A DNA stretch of 64,000 bases from Tistrella mobilis (GCF_041468085.1 NZ_CP121017.1:2793676-2857675); one strand, 5' to 3'; positions 33,999 to 43,672 are shown, numbered from the stretch's first letter. The notes: generated by a model not told the origin, from the letters alone. A program made the numbers and translations.

Positions 33999-34565
33999 TC
34001 AGGACCAGGAGGGCCACGCCTCCGACAGTACGAAGCCTGCCACGGCGTGCAGATCGTCACGACCGAAGATCGGCCGGCCACCCAGCAGATCGCGATCGAG
34101 CGCCGCACAGGTCAGGGCTGCCGGATCGGGCACGATCACCCCAAGGATCCGGTCGTCCCGCGGATAGAGCGGCCAGCGCGCATCCCGGCGGCCGGGATCC
34201 AGCACCTCCAGCCGCGGATGGCCGGCGCCGGCGAAGCCCTCGACGATGGCGATATCGGCCAGGCCGGCCAGGGCGAGCCAGCGGCGCAGCTGATCCGCCG
34301 GATCGGGTTCCGAAACGCCGTCGGGCCCGGTTGCCGGTTCTTCCCGCAGCACCCCCACCAGCCCGCCGCCGCCCACCACCACCGCGGCCGCCCCGGCCCG
34401 GCGATGACGGTCGCTGTCCTTGCCCGGCCGGTCGAGATCCGGGCGGTGATGGCTGCGCTTCACCGTGATGACCCGCCGGCCGCCGGCCGCGAGCAGCGGA
34501 ATCAACCCCTCGATCAGCGTGGTCTTGCCGCTGTTGCCGGGTCCCACCAGGCCGATGATCCGCAT
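33999..34565 (-). CDS. mobB: Molybdopterin-guanine dinucleotide biosynthesis adapter MobB, 188 aa
   Basis: P-loop GTPase that supports MobA in attaching GMP to molybdopterin for bis-MGD enzymes. Residues 1-35 hold IIGLVGPGNSGKTTLIEGL (Walker A GPGNSGKTT) and TVKRSHH, the family signature after strand 2, then the FAGAGHPRLEVLD region. Strong GGGAGGGG site before ATG 34565. It is divergent from the nitrate operon, whose NasA-type reductase needs bis-MGD, so the pairing is functionally sensible. Confidence 0.85.
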   Translation of the reverse strand: MRIIGLVGPGNSGKTTLIEGLIPLLAAGGRRVITVKRSHHRPDLDRPGKDSDRHRRAGAAAVVVGGGGLVGVLREEPATGPDGVSEPDPADQLRRWLALAGLADIAIVEGFAGAGHPRLEVLDPGRRDARWPLYPRDDRILGVIVPDPAALTCAALDRDLLGGRPIFGRDDLHAVAGFVLSEAWPSWS

Positions 34566-34677
34566 ATCCCCTCCCCGATCAGGCTGATCCGTTCCGCATA
34601 CCCGTCGCGCCGCCGGTTGGCAAGTCGAGGCCGACCTATAGACCTGAAAGATCCTATATGAAATTCGGGCATGATGA

Positions 34678-34693
34678 TTTTATGTGCATAAAA
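34678..34693. promoter_or_regulatory. Palindrome TTTTATG-TG-CATAAAA
   Basis: Perfect 7-bp arms around a 2-base spacer in the AT-rich part of the divergent region. A candidate operator; the overlapping ATGTG..CACAT repeat (34682-34698) strengthens its symmetry. Confidence 0.45.
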
Positions 34694-34805
34694 CACATAC
34701 AGCCTATGAATCGGGCAATTCCCTGCGCCAGACCCCTTGAGCCCGCTTTGCCTGCGCCGCGCTGAAAGCGTTGTGCAGCACGGGATACAGCTGGACCTTC
34801 GGGCT

Positions 34806-34821
34806 TGGCACGGATCTTGTA
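34806..34821 (+). promoter_or_regulatory. Sigma-54-like promoter element before nrtA
   Basis: TGGCAC-GGATC-TTGTA resembles the -24/-12 consensus TGGCAC-N5-TTGCA with GG and G spaced correctly; the -12 C is replaced by T. Nitrate assimilation is commonly NtrC/sigma-54 controlled, which favours it, but the key mismatch keeps this tentative. Confidence 0.35.
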
Positions 34822-34901
34822 GGTACCTTGGTGTTGATACCAAAAGGCCCACACTTTCCGAGACCCCCGCCTGCTGCCGCCATCTGCGAGAGCCTGAGCC
34901 C

Positions 34902-36359
34902 ATGACCGACAAGATCGTTCCGCCCGCCTCTCCCGACGCCGCCACCGCCGCTGCGGGGGCACACCGCTTCCGGATCAGCCGGCGGGGATTGCTGGGTGCC
35001 GCCGCAACGCTGGCCGCCGCGCGGCTGCTGCTTCCGGGGGGTGCCTTTGCCGCCGCGACCGGTGCGGCGCCCGAGAAGACCGACCTCACCATCGGCTTCA
35101 TCCCGCTGACCGACTGCGCGCCTCTGGTCATCGCCCATGAGAAAGGCTTCTTCAAGCGCGAAGGCCTGAAGGTCACACTCTCGAAAGAGGCGTCCTGGGC
35201 CAATATCCGCGACAAGATGACCATTGGTGCCCTGGATGCCGCCCATATGCTGGCCGGCATGCCGATCGCCGCGACCCTGGGCCTCGGGGCCATCCCCCAG
35301 GCCCAGGTGACCGCGCTGTCGCTGGACCTGAACGGCAATGCCATCACGCTGTCCAATGCGCTCCATGACCGGATGGTCGCGGCCGACCCGGCGGCTATGG
35401 CCGAACGGCCGATGACCGCGCGGGCGCTGAAGGCGGTGATCGATGCCGACAAGGCCGCCGGCAAGGCGCCGCTCACCTTCGCCGCGGTCTTCCCGGTGTC
35501 GTCGCATATGTACGAGCTGCGCTACTGGCTGGCCTCGGCCGGGATCGACCCGGATGCCGATCTGCGCATCATCGTGATCCCGCCGCCGCAGATGGTCGCC
35601 AATCTGCGTGCCGGCAATTGCGACGGCTATTGCGTGGGCGAGCCCTGGAACGAGCGCGCGGTCGAAGCCGGCATCGGCAAGGTCGCGATCACCAGCGTCG
35701 AGCTTTGGGCCAATCAGCCCGAAAAGGTGCTGGGCGTCGCCGCCGACTGGGCGGAGAAGAACCCCGCGACCCACGAGGCGATGCTGCGTGCGGTGATCGC
35801 CGCCGGCCAATGGCTCGACGACCCGGCCAACCGGGCGGAGGCCGCCGACATCATCGCCGGCCGCGCCTATGTGAATGCACCGGCCGAGGTGGTGCGGATG
35901 TCGATGACCGGCACCTTCCGCTATGCCGCCGACGAGGCACCGCGCCCGCTGCCCGATTTCAACGTCTTCAGCCGCTACGCCGCCAACTTTCCCTGGATCA
36001 GCCATGCCGAATGGACGCTGACCCAGATGATCCGCTGGGGCCAGATCGACCGGCCGGTCGACATCGCCGCCACCGCGGCCGCCGTCTACAGGCCCGATCT
36101 CTATCGCAGGGTCGCCGCCCAGATGGGCATCGCGGCACCGACCATCGATCGCAAGCCCGAAGGTGTCAACACCTCCGCCTGGACGTTGACCGAGGCCACC
36201 CGGCCGATCGCCATGGGCCCGGATGTGTTCTTCGACGGCACCCGCTTCGATCCGGCCGACCCGGTCGGCTATATCCGCCGGTTCGCGATCAAGGCCCCGG
36301 CCGTGGACCTGACCGCGCTTGCCGCCGCCCAGACCACCCCGCGCGCCAGCGCCGCCTGA
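34902..36359 (+). CDS. nrtA: Nitrate ABC transporter substrate-binding protein, NrtA type, 485 aa
   Basis: Periplasmic nitrate receptor. A Tat-like signal (SRRGLLGAAATLAAARLLL, residues 27-45) is followed by the NrtA/CmpA block LTIGFIPLTDCAPLVIAHEKGFFKREGL and SKEASWANIRDKMTIGALDAAHMLAGMPIA. Later blocks (CDGYCVGEPWNERAV; NFPWISHAEWTLTQM) are NrtA-specific. Chosen start ATG 34902; an upstream open frame is not similar to the family. Head of a nine-gene operon. Confidence 0.9.
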   Translation: MTDKIVPPASPDAATAAAGAHRFRISRRGLLGAAATLAAARLLLPGGAFAAATGAAPEKTDLTIGFIPLTDCAPLVIAHEKGFFKREGLKVTLSKEASWANIRDKMTIGALDAAHMLAGMPIAATLGLGAIPQAQVTALSLDLNGNAITLSNALHDRMVAADPAAMAERPMTARALKAVIDADKAAGKAPLTFAAVFPVSSHMYELRYWLASAGIDPDADLRIIVIPPPQMVANLRAGNCDGYCVGEPWNERAVEAGIGKVAITSVELWANQPEKVLGVAADWAEKNPATHEAMLRAVIAAGQWLDDPANRAEAADIIAGRAYVNAPAEVVRMSMTGTFRYAADEAPRPLPDFNVFSRYAANFPWISHAEWTLTQMIRWGQIDRPVDIAATAAAVYRPDLYRRVAAQMGIAAPTIDRKPEGVNTSAWTLTEATRPIAMGPDVFFDGTRFDPADPVGYIRRFAIKAPAVDLTALAAAQTTPRASAA

Positions 36360-36376
36360 GCCAGGAGCCCGATCCC

Positions 36377-37198
36377 ATGGCCGACATCTCCCTCGACGGT
36401 GCCGCAAAACCCGGCACCGGCATCGGACGGCGCCTCGGCCTTGTGGCCGAACGCATCGTCTGGCCGCTTCTGACCCTCGCCGTCGCACTCGGCGGCTGGA
36501 CATTGATCCAGCAGACGGTGGCGACCGACCTGCCGGGCGTGGGTGAAACCCTCGCCCGCGGCATCGAGCTGTTTTCAGACCCGTTCTACGTCGCGGGCCC
36601 CAATGATCAGGGCATCTTCTGGCAGCTGCTCTATTCGCTGGGCCGGGTGCTGGCGGGCTTCGGCCTCGCCTGCCTGATCGGCCTGCCGCTGGGCCTGCTG
36701 ATCGGCACCAGCCAGGCGGCATCCCGCGCCTTCACCCCGTTCATCGAGGTGATGCGCCCGGTCAGCCCGCTCGCCTGGCTGCCGATCGGCCTGCTGCTGT
36801 TCCGGGCGGTCGATCCGTCGGCAATCTTCGTGATCCTGATCACCAGCATCTGGCCGGTGATCCTGAACACCGCCGCCGGTGTGCGCGCCGTGCCGGCCGA
36901 TTACGTCCAGGTCGGCCGCGTGCTGCGCCTGGGGCGGCTTGCCATGTTCCGCCGCATCCTGCTGCCCGCCGCCCTGCCCTATGTGCTGGCCGGCATGCGG
37001 CTGTCGCTCGGCACCGCCTGGATGGTGATCGTGGCAGCAGAAATGCTGACCGGCGGGGTCGGCATCGGCTTCTTCATCTGGGACGAGTGGAACAACCTCT
37101 CGGTCCCCAGCATCCTGGTGGCGATCGTCCTGATCGGGCTGGTGGGCATCGCCCTTGATGCCGCCATGGCCGCCGTCCAGCGCCGTCTTTCCCACTGA
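36377..37198 (+). CDS. nrtB: Nitrate ABC transporter permease, NrtB type, 273 aa
   Basis: Inner-membrane permease, about six helices. The cytoplasmic EAA loop SPLAWLPIGLLLFRAVDPSAIF and the following VPADYVQVGRVLRLGRLAMFRRILLPAALPYVLAGMR segment are diagnostic of the NrtB/SsuC/TauC class. Start ATG 36377 after AGGAG; a longer overlapping frame that would run inside nrtA is rejected. Works with the ATPase directly downstream. Confidence 0.9.
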   Translation: MADISLDGAAKPGTGIGRRLGLVAERIVWPLLTLAVALGGWTLIQQTVATDLPGVGETLARGIELFSDPFYVAGPNDQGIFWQLLYSLGRVLAGFGLACLIGLPLGLLIGTSQAASRAFTPFIEVMRPVSPLAWLPIGLLLFRAVDPSAIFVILITSIWPVILNTAAGVRAVPADYVQVGRVLRLGRLAMFRRILLPAALPYVLAGMRLSLGTAWMVIVAAEMLTGGVGIGFFIWDEWNNLSVPSILVAIVLIGLVGIALDAAMAAVQRRLSH

Positions 37199-37225
37199 GA
37201 CGGCCCATTGAGAGGGACGACCCCG

Positions 37226-38053
37226 ATGACCAACCGACCGCATCTCTCGATCGAAGGCGTCGATCTCGACTTCCGCACCCGCGACGGTGTCCGCCCGATC
37301 CTGCGCGGCATCGATCTGAAAATCGCCCGGGGTGAATTCGTGGCGGTGATCGGCCATTCCGGCTGCGGCAAATCCACCCTGCTCAACATCGTGGCCGGGC
37401 TGATCACACCCGAACGCGGGGCCATCCTGCTCGACGACAAGGTGGTCGACGCCCCCGGCCCCGACCGGGCGATGGTCTTTCAGTCCCATGCCCTGCTGCC
37501 CTGGCTGACGGTGCGCGAGAATGTGGCGCTGGCAGTGGATCAGGTCCATCGCCGGACCATGGATGCCGCCGCCCGCGCACGGCTGATCGACGAGCATCTG
37601 GCGATGGTGCGCATGGATCATGCCGCGGCGCGCCGGCCGCACGAGCTGTCGGGCGGCATGCGCCAGCGGGTCGGCATCGCCCGGGCGCTGGCCATGCGCC
37701 CGGCCGTGCTGCTGATGGACGAGCCCTTCGGCGCGCTCGACGCGCTCACCCGCGCCCGGCTCCAGGACGAGTTGATGGCCATCCAGGCCGATCTGTCGAT
37801 GACGGTGATGATGGTCACCCACGACGTCGACGAGGCCGCCCTGCTCGCCGACCGGGTGGTGATGATGACGGAAGGCCCGGCCGCGCGGATCGGCCGGATC
37901 GTCGATATTCCCCTCGCCCGCCCGCGCCGCCGGTCGCAGGTGCTGCGCGACCCCGCCTTCATCGAGGCACGGGTGCAGATGCTGTCCTTCCTCCATGGCG
38001 ATGCCGCAGAGGATGCCGACGCCGCGGCGATGCTCGCCGTCGCGGCGGAATGA
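37226..38053 (+). CDS. nrtD: Nitrate ABC transporter ATPase, NrtD type, 275 aa
   Basis: ATP-binding subunit. Walker A GHSGCGKSTLLN, signature LSGGMRQRVGIARALAM, Walker B LLMDEPFGALDA and H-loop VTHDVDEA are complete. A single ATPase without the NrtA-like C-terminal domain of cyanobacterial NrtC, so both nucleotide sites of the importer are probably this protein. Overlaps the nirB open frame by four bases; ribosome site AGAGGGA. Confidence 0.9.
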   Translation: MTNRPHLSIEGVDLDFRTRDGVRPILRGIDLKIARGEFVAVIGHSGCGKSTLLNIVAGLITPERGAILLDDKVVDAPGPDRAMVFQSHALLPWLTVRENVALAVDQVHRRTMDAAARARLIDEHLAMVRMDHAAARRPHELSGGMRQRVGIARALAMRPAVLLMDEPFGALDALTRARLQDELMAIQADLSMTVMMVTHDVDEAALLADRVVMMTEGPAARIGRIVDIPLARPRRRSQVLRDPAFIEARVQMLSFLHGDAAEDADAAAMLAVAAE

Positions 38054-38067
38054 GCGGAGGTCTTCAG

Positions 38068-40545
38068 ATGCACACCACCCGGGACCGCATCCTCGTCATC
38101 GGCGCCGGCATGGCCGGCACGCGGCTGGTTCAGGACCTGGTCGCGCTCGCGCCCGGCGCCTGCGACATCACCCTGATCGGCGCCGAACCCCACGCCCCCT
38201 ATGACCGGATCATGCTCTCGCCCGTGCTGGCGGGGGAAAAGACCGCAGAGGCGATCCGCCTGCTGGACGACGACTTCCTGGATCGCCATGGCGTGACCTT
38301 CCTGGCCGGCGACGCCGTAACCGGCATCGATCGGGCCGCGCGGCACGTCACCACCGCCACCGGCCGGCGGCTGGATTATGACCGGCTGGTGCTGGCCACC
38401 GGGTCGCAGCCGATCCGCCTGCCCCTGCCCGGTGCGGCGCTTTCGGGCGTCGTCACCTTCCGCGACCTCGGCAATGTCGATACCATGCTGGCCCTGGGCC
38501 GGCCCGGCGCCCCGGCAGTGGTGATCGGCGGCGGGCTGCTCGGCCTTGAAGCCGCAGCCGGGCTTGCCGGGCGGGGCATGAAGGTGACGGTGGTCCACCT
38601 GGCCGGCCATGTGATGGAACGCCAGCTGGATGCCGAGGCCGGCGGCATGCTGGCGGATGCCCTCGCCGCCCGCGGCATCACCACGGTCACCACCGCGAAC
38701 AGCCGGGCGATCCTGGACGATGGCACCGGCCGGGTCGCGGGGCTGGAACTCGCCGATGGCCGGGTGCTGCCGGCGGAGCTGCTGGTGATGGCGGTCGGCA
38801 TCCGGCCCGAGACCGGCCTCGCCCGCGCGGCGGGGCTGGAGGTCGGCCGCGGCATCCTGGTCGACGACCGGCTGACGACGTCCGATCCGGCGATCGCGGC
38901 GCTTGGCGAATGCGTCGAATTCGACGGTCAGTGCTTCGGCCTGGTGGCCCCCCTCTACGATCAGGCGAAAGTGCTGGCGCGGGCATTGGCCGGCCGGCCC
39001 GGCGACGGCTTCGCCCTCCGCCCCACCGCCACCCGGCTCAAGGTCTCGGGCGTCGACGTGTTCTCGGCCGGCAGTCTGGGCGGCGCGGATGCCGAAGAGA
39101 TCACGCTGCGCGATGCCGCCCGCGGCAGCTATCGCAAGCTGGTGATCCGTGACGACAGGCTGGCCGGCGTGGTGATGTACGGCGATGTCGCCGACGGCCC
39201 CTGGTTCTTCGAAACCATGCGCAGGGCGGAGCCGCTGGGCGCCCTCCGCGACCGGCTGATCTTCGGCCCGTCCTTCGCCGCCGGCCCCTCGGCCACGGGT
39301 GCCGATGCCGCGACCGCCGCCGTGGCCGCCCTTGCCGACGATGCCGAAATCTGCGGCTGCAACGGCGTCTGCAAGGGCACGATCACCGCGGCGATCGCGG
39401 CCCAGGGTCTCACCAGCCTCGACGAGGTGCGCGCCCATACCAAGGCCTCCGCCTCCTGCGGGTCGTGCAGCGGCCAGGTGAAGGCGCTGCTCGGCCTGTG
39501 CCTGGGTGGGGCAGCACCGGCAGAGGCAGAGGATGCCGATCCGGCGATCTGCACCTGCACCGACCTCGGCCATGATGCGGTTCGCGCGCGGCTCGGCGAG
39601 CTGCCGGCCATGACCGCGATCGAGGCCATGGCGGTGCTGGGCTGGAAGACGCCCGAAGGCTGTTCGAAATGCCGGCCGGCGCTGAACTATTATCTGCTCT
39701 GCGCCCATCCGGCCGCGGGTGTCGACGACCCGGCCTCGCGCTTCGTGAACGAGCGCGTGCACGCCAACATCCAGAAGGACGGCACCTTCTCGGTGGTGCC
39801 GCGGATGTGGGGCGGGTTGACGTCGGCCGCCGAACTGCGCGCCATCGCCGATATCGTCGACCGCTACGACATCCCGACCGTGAAGGTGACCGGCGGCCAG
39901 CGCATCGACCTGCTGGGCGTGCGCAAGCAGGATCTGCCGGCGGTCTGGCGCGATCTGAACGCCGCCGGCATGGTCTCGGGCCATGCCTATGCCAAGGGCC
40001 TGCGCACGGTGAAGACCTGCGTCGGATCCGAATGGTGCCGCTTCGGCACGCAGGATTCGACCGGGCTGGGCGTCAAACTCGAACGGATCACCTGGGGCGC
40101 CTGGATGCCGCACAAGTTCAAGATGGCGGTGTCGGGCTGCCCGCGGAACTGTGCCGAGGCGACGATCAAGGATTTCGGCGTGATCTGCGTCGACAGCGGC
40201 TACGAGCTGGTGGTCGGCGGCAATGGCGGCATCCATCTGCGCGGCACCGACCCGCTGACCAAGGTTTCGACCGAAGCCGAGGTGATCGAGATCTGCCTGG
40301 CCTTCATCCAGTTCTATCGCGAGGACGCCCGCTATCTGGAGCGCACGGCGCCCTGGATCGAGCGCATCGGTCTCGACCGCGTGAAGGCGGTGGTGGTGAC
40401 GGATACCGCCGCCCGCCAGGCGCTCGCCGCCCGGTTCCTGGCCTCTCAGGCCCATGCACAGAACGACCCCTGGGCAAGCATCGCCGCCGCACCCGGCGCC
40501 GAATTCGCGGCCATCGACGTCCCCGCCCGCCAGGCGGCCGAATAA
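38068..40545 (+). CDS. nirB: Assimilatory NADH-nitrite reductase large subunit, 825 aa
   Basis: Reduces nitrite to ammonium with NAD(P)H. An N-terminal FAD/NAD(P)H domain (VIGAGMAGTRL; second Rossmann VVIGGGLLGLEAAAGLAGRG), a BFD-like [2Fe-2S] domain (CGCNGVCKG and CGSCSGQVK), a second Cys-rich element (ICTCTDL and CSKCRPALN), then the siroheme/[4Fe-4S] reductase half with CVGSEWC and CPRNCAEATIKDFG, the four cluster/siroheme ligands. Start at 38068 uses GGAGG eight bases upstream; ATG 38050 would add six residues. Cytoplasmic. Confidence 0.95.
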   Translation: MHTTRDRILVIGAGMAGTRLVQDLVALAPGACDITLIGAEPHAPYDRIMLSPVLAGEKTAEAIRLLDDDFLDRHGVTFLAGDAVTGIDRAARHVTTATGRRLDYDRLVLATGSQPIRLPLPGAALSGVVTFRDLGNVDTMLALGRPGAPAVVIGGGLLGLEAAAGLAGRGMKVTVVHLAGHVMERQLDAEAGGMLADALAARGITTVTTANSRAILDDGTGRVAGLELADGRVLPAELLVMAVGIRPETGLARAAGLEVGRGILVDDRLTTSDPAIAALGECVEFDGQCFGLVAPLYDQAKVLARALAGRPGDGFALRPTATRLKVSGVDVFSAGSLGGADAEEITLRDAARGSYRKLVIRDDRLAGVVMYGDVADGPWFFETMRRAEPLGALRDRLIFGPSFAAGPSATGADAATAAVAALADDAEICGCNGVCKGTITAAIAAQGLTSLDEVRAHTKASASCGSCSGQVKALLGLCLGGAAPAEAEDADPAICTCTDLGHDAVRARLGELPAMTAIEAMAVLGWKTPEGCSKCRPALNYYLLCAHPAAGVDDPASRFVNERVHANIQKDGTFSVVPRMWGGLTSAAELRAIADIVDRYDIPTVKVTGGQRIDLLGVRKQDLPAVWRDLNAAGMVSGHAYAKGLRTVKTCVGSEWCRFGTQDSTGLGVKLERITWGAWMPHKFKMAVSGCPRNCAEATIKDFGVICVDSGYELVVGGNGGIHLRGTDPLTKVSTEAEVIEICLAFIQFYREDARYLERTAPWIERIGLDRVKAVVVTDTAARQALAARFLASQAHAQNDPWASIAAAPGAEFAAIDVPARQAAE

Positions 40546-40559
40546 GGAAGCGCGCGCCC

Positions 40560-40967
40560 ATGACCATCCTCGCCGATATGACCGCCGCCCGCGCCGATAC
40601 CACGGACTGGATCGATTGCGGCACGCTGGACGAGCTGCCGCTGCGCGGCGCCCGGGTGATCCGCCACCAGGGCGGCAGCATCGCCCTGTTCCGGCCGGCG
40701 GACGGCCCGCCGGCCGCCATCGCCAATGCCTGCCCGCACAGGGGCGGCCCCCTGGCGGACGGGCTGGTCCACGGCCGCGCGGTCACCTGCCCGCTGCATG
40801 GTCGGGTGTTCAGTCTGGATGACGGCCGGGCGGCCGCACCCGACCGCGACTGCGTCGCCCGCTACCCCGTTGCCGTCACGGCAGAGGGCCGGGTGCTGGT
40901 GCGGCTGCGGCCGCTGAGCCCGGCGGCACCTGCCGGGGCCGGGCTGATCGCCGAGGCGGCGGAATGA
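40560..40967 (+). CDS. nirD: Nitrite reductase small subunit (Rieske type), 135 aa
   Basis: Partner of NirB. Rieske-type [2Fe-2S] ligands are complete: CPHRGGPLADG..CPLHGRVF, that is Cys-X-His with Cys-X-X-His. The N-terminal GTLDELPLRGARV and C-terminal VAVTAEGRVLVRL are NirD-like. ATG 40560 after AAGGAAG; the stop overlaps the NasA start by four bases. Confidence 0.9.
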   Translation: MTILADMTAARADTTDWIDCGTLDELPLRGARVIRHQGGSIALFRPADGPPAAIANACPHRGGPLADGLVHGRAVTCPLHGRVFSLDDGRAAAPDRDCVARYPVAVTAEGRVLVRLRPLSPAAPAGAGLIAEAAE

Positions 40968-43672
40968 CCGCCCTGCCGCCGCCGGCCGCCATCCGCACCA
41001 CCTGCGCCTATTGCGGGGTGGGATGCGGCGTGCTGGCCCGGCCGGATGGCCAGGGCGGGCTGCTGCCGGTTACGGGCGACCCGGCGCATCCGGCCAATCG
41101 CGGCCGGCTCTGCGGCAAGGGGGCCGGCCTCGCCGACACGCTGGGCGGTGCCGGGCGGCTGACCCGGGCGCGGATCGATGGCCGGCCGGTCCCGCTCCAT
41201 ATCGCCCTCGACCATGTGGCCCAAGGCTTCCGCCGGGCACGGGCCGAACGCGGCCCGGGCGGCATCGCCTTCTATCTGTCGGGCCAGATGCTGACCGAGG
41301 ATTATTACGCCGCCAACAAGCTGGCCAAGGGCTTCCTGGGCAGCGCCAATGTCGACACGAACTCCCGGCTCTGCATGTCCTCTACCGTCGCCGGCCATGT
41401 TCGCGGCTTCGGCGAGGATGTGGTGCCGGGGGCCTATGAGGATCTGGATCTCTGCGATCTGGCGGTGCTGGTCGGCTCCAACGCCGCCTGGTGCCATCCG
41501 GTGCTGTTCGGCCGGCTGATGGAGGCCCGCGCAAGCCGGGGCACGCGGCTGATCGTGATCGATCCGCGGGCGACCGATACCAGCCGCGCCGCCGATCTGC
41601 ACCTCGCCATCCGCCCGGGCAGCGATGCCGCCCTCTGGCAGTTCCTGCTGGTCGAGGCCTGTCGCCGCGGCCTGGCCGATCCCGCCGCGGAAGGCTTTGC
41701 GGCGGCGATCGAAGCCGCGCGCACCGACTGCCCCGACATGGCCGCCTGCGCGGCGCTGACCGACATCACCCCCGCCGATCTTGCCCGCCTGGCCGAGATG
41801 GTGCTGGGCACGGCCCGCTGCGTCACGCTGTTCAGCCAGGGCGTCAACCAGTCGAGCGCCGGTACCGACAAGGTGAACGCGATCCTGAATCTGGAGATCG
41901 CGCTCGGCCGCGTCGGCCGCCCGGGGGCCGGGCCGTTCTCGCTGACCGGCCAGCCCAATGCCATGGGCGGGCGCGAGGTCGGCGGGCTGGCCAATCAACT
42001 GGCGGCGCATCTGGGTTTCTCCGACGCCGAGCGCCGGCTGGTCGGCGATGTCTGGCAGGCCACCGACATGGCCGTTGGCCCCGGGCTGAAGGCGGTGGAG
42101 CTGATCGATGCGCTGGAGGCGGGAAAGATCGGCGCGCTCTGGATCATCGGCACCAATCCCGCCGTCAGCCTGCCCGATGCCGGCCGCTTCCGCCGGGCGC
42201 TGTCGCGCTGTCCGCTGGTGGTGATATCGGATTGCGTGGCCGGCACCGACACCCAGGCGCTGGCCCATGTGCTGCTGCCTGCGGCCGGCTGGTCGGAAAA
42301 GGACGGCACCGTCACCAATTCCGAGCGCCGGATCAGCCGGCAACGCGCGGTGCTGCCGCCGCCCGGCGACGCCCGCCCCGACTGGTGGCTGATTGCGGAG
42401 GTCGCCCGGCGCCTGGGCTTCGGCCATGCCTTCGCCTGGCGCCACCCGGCCGAGATCTTCGACGAACATGCCCGGCTGTCGGGCCTTGCTGCGGCAGCCT
42501 TCGGCCGGCATTTCGACATCGCCGGCCTGTCCGGGCTGACCCGCAGCCAGTACGACGCACTGGAGCCGGTGCAATGGCCGGTGCCGGCCGGCAGCCGCGA
42601 GGGCACCGCGCGGGTGGTGCCGTCCCAGCGCCTGATCGCCCTGCACCATCGCCCGCCCATGGAGCGTGCGACGCAGCCGGGGGAGCTGGTGCTCAACACC
42701 GGCCGGCTGCGCGACCAGTGGCACACCATGACCCGGACCGGCCGGGCCGCGCGGCTGGCCCGCCATGCCCCGGAACCCCTGCTGGCCGTGAACCCGGCAG
42801 ATGCACAGGCGGCGGGGCTTGGCGAGGGCGGTTTTGCGCGGATCACCGGCCGGCGCGGCACCGCCCTTTTGCGGGTCACGATCGATCCGGGCCAGCGGCG
42901 GGGCGAGGTCTTCGCGCCCATGCACTGGTCCGATGCCTTCGCCGCCGAAGCCGCCATCGGCCGCCTCGCCTCCCCCGCCACCGACCCGGTCTCCGGCCAG
43001 CCGGAGCTGAAGCATGCGGTTATCCGCCTCGCCCCCTGGCGGCCCGGCTGGTCGGGGGTGATGGTCGATCGCGCGACCCGCGGGCCGCTGCGCCGCGGCG
43101 TGCGCCTGCCCGCCTATTGGGTCCGCCACGCGGTCGAGGCCGGCCGGGCGGTGACCCTGGCCGGGGACGAGATGCCGGCCACCGCAGAGGACTGGCGGCA
43201 GCTCGCCACCCGTCTTGCCCGGGGTTTCGGTGCCGCGATCGATGCGGGGCCGGCGATCGAGCTGATCGACGCCGCCCGCGGCCGGTTGCGGCTGGCCTGG
43301 ACAGGGACCGACGGCCGGATCGTGGCGGTGATCGCGCTTGCCCGCGATCCGCAGCATCTGCCCGACACCATGTCGGTCGCCCGCCTGCTCGACCCGGCAA
43401 CCGATCGCGGCGCCGCAGCCCCTGCCGCCCTGCGCCTGGCCCTGCTCGCCGATCATGATCCCGATCGCGGGGCCGCCCCGGCGGAAGCCGCGATCTGTGC
43501 CTGCGCCGGGGTGGGCCGAAGCGCCATCCTCGCCGCGGCCGGCACGGGTCCGCTCGACCGGAGACTGGCCCGGGTGACCGCAGCCACCGGCGCCGGCGGC
43601 GGTTGCGGATCCTGCCGCCACCGGATCGGCTCCATCCTCAGCGAGGTCATGCCCCATGTCGAACCGGCCTGA
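40964..43672 (+). CDS. nasA: Assimilatory nitrate reductase catalytic subunit, 902 aa
   Basis: Molybdenum (bis-MGD) enzyme reducing nitrate to nitrite. The N-terminal [4Fe-4S] site CAYCGVGCGV with a following C in GRLCGKG, then LCMSSTVAGHVRGFGEDVVPGAYEDLDL and the Mo-binding YxxxN-type TGQPNAMGGREVGGLANQL region. The C-terminal tail (about 840-895; CACAGVGR...GGGCGSCRHRIG) is a fused BFD-like [2Fe-2S] domain used for electron entry. GTG/ATG start overlaps nirD; overlaps cysG by 17 bases at the end. Cytoplasmic, no signal peptide. Confidence 0.9.
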   Translation: MTALPPPAAIRTTCAYCGVGCGVLARPDGQGGLLPVTGDPAHPANRGRLCGKGAGLADTLGGAGRLTRARIDGRPVPLHIALDHVAQGFRRARAERGPGGIAFYLSGQMLTEDYYAANKLAKGFLGSANVDTNSRLCMSSTVAGHVRGFGEDVVPGAYEDLDLCDLAVLVGSNAAWCHPVLFGRLMEARASRGTRLIVIDPRATDTSRAADLHLAIRPGSDAALWQFLLVEACRRGLADPAAEGFAAAIEAARTDCPDMAACAALTDITPADLARLAEMVLGTARCVTLFSQGVNQSSAGTDKVNAILNLEIALGRVGRPGAGPFSLTGQPNAMGGREVGGLANQLAAHLGFSDAERRLVGDVWQATDMAVGPGLKAVELIDALEAGKIGALWIIGTNPAVSLPDAGRFRRALSRCPLVVISDCVAGTDTQALAHVLLPAAGWSEKDGTVTNSERRISRQRAVLPPPGDARPDWWLIAEVARRLGFGHAFAWRHPAEIFDEHARLSGLAAAAFGRHFDIAGLSGLTRSQYDALEPVQWPVPAGSREGTARVVPSQRLIALHHRPPMERATQPGELVLNTGRLRDQWHTMTRTGRAARLARHAPEPLLAVNPADAQAAGLGEGGFARITGRRGTALLRVTIDPGQRRGEVFAPMHWSDAFAAEAAIGRLASPATDPVSGQPELKHAVIRLAPWRPGWSGVMVDRATRGPLRRGVRLPAYWVRHAVEAGRAVTLAGDEMPATAEDWRQLATRLARGFGAAIDAGPAIELIDAARGRLRLAWTGTDGRIVAVIALARDPQHLPDTMSVARLLDPATDRGAAAPAALRLALLADHDPDRGAAPAEAAICACAGVGRSAILAAAGTGPLDRRLARVTAATGAGGGCGSCRHRIGSILSEVMPHVEPA

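Larger units (their letters stand above)
34566..34901. promoter_or_regulatory. Divergent control region of the nitrate operon
   Basis: A 336-base region with an AT-rich part on the mobB side and a GC-richer part on the nrtA side. It holds a palindrome (34678-34693) and a sigma-54-like element (34806-34821), both listed separately. No ORF in it looks genuine. A hairpin with a six-base loop (TTGGT-GTTGAT-ACCAA, 34828-34843) is also present. Confidence 0.5.

Noticed and set aside
34828-34843. NasT/ANTAR-type dual-hexaloop antitermination leader in the nitrate operon
   Set aside because: Only one hairpin has a six-base loop (GTTGAT), the loop start is G rather than A, and no second hexaloop or downstream terminator is seen.
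34566-34901. Riboswitch before the nitrate operon
   Set aside because: No molybdenum-cofactor (moco) or other known riboswitch core could be recognised by eye.
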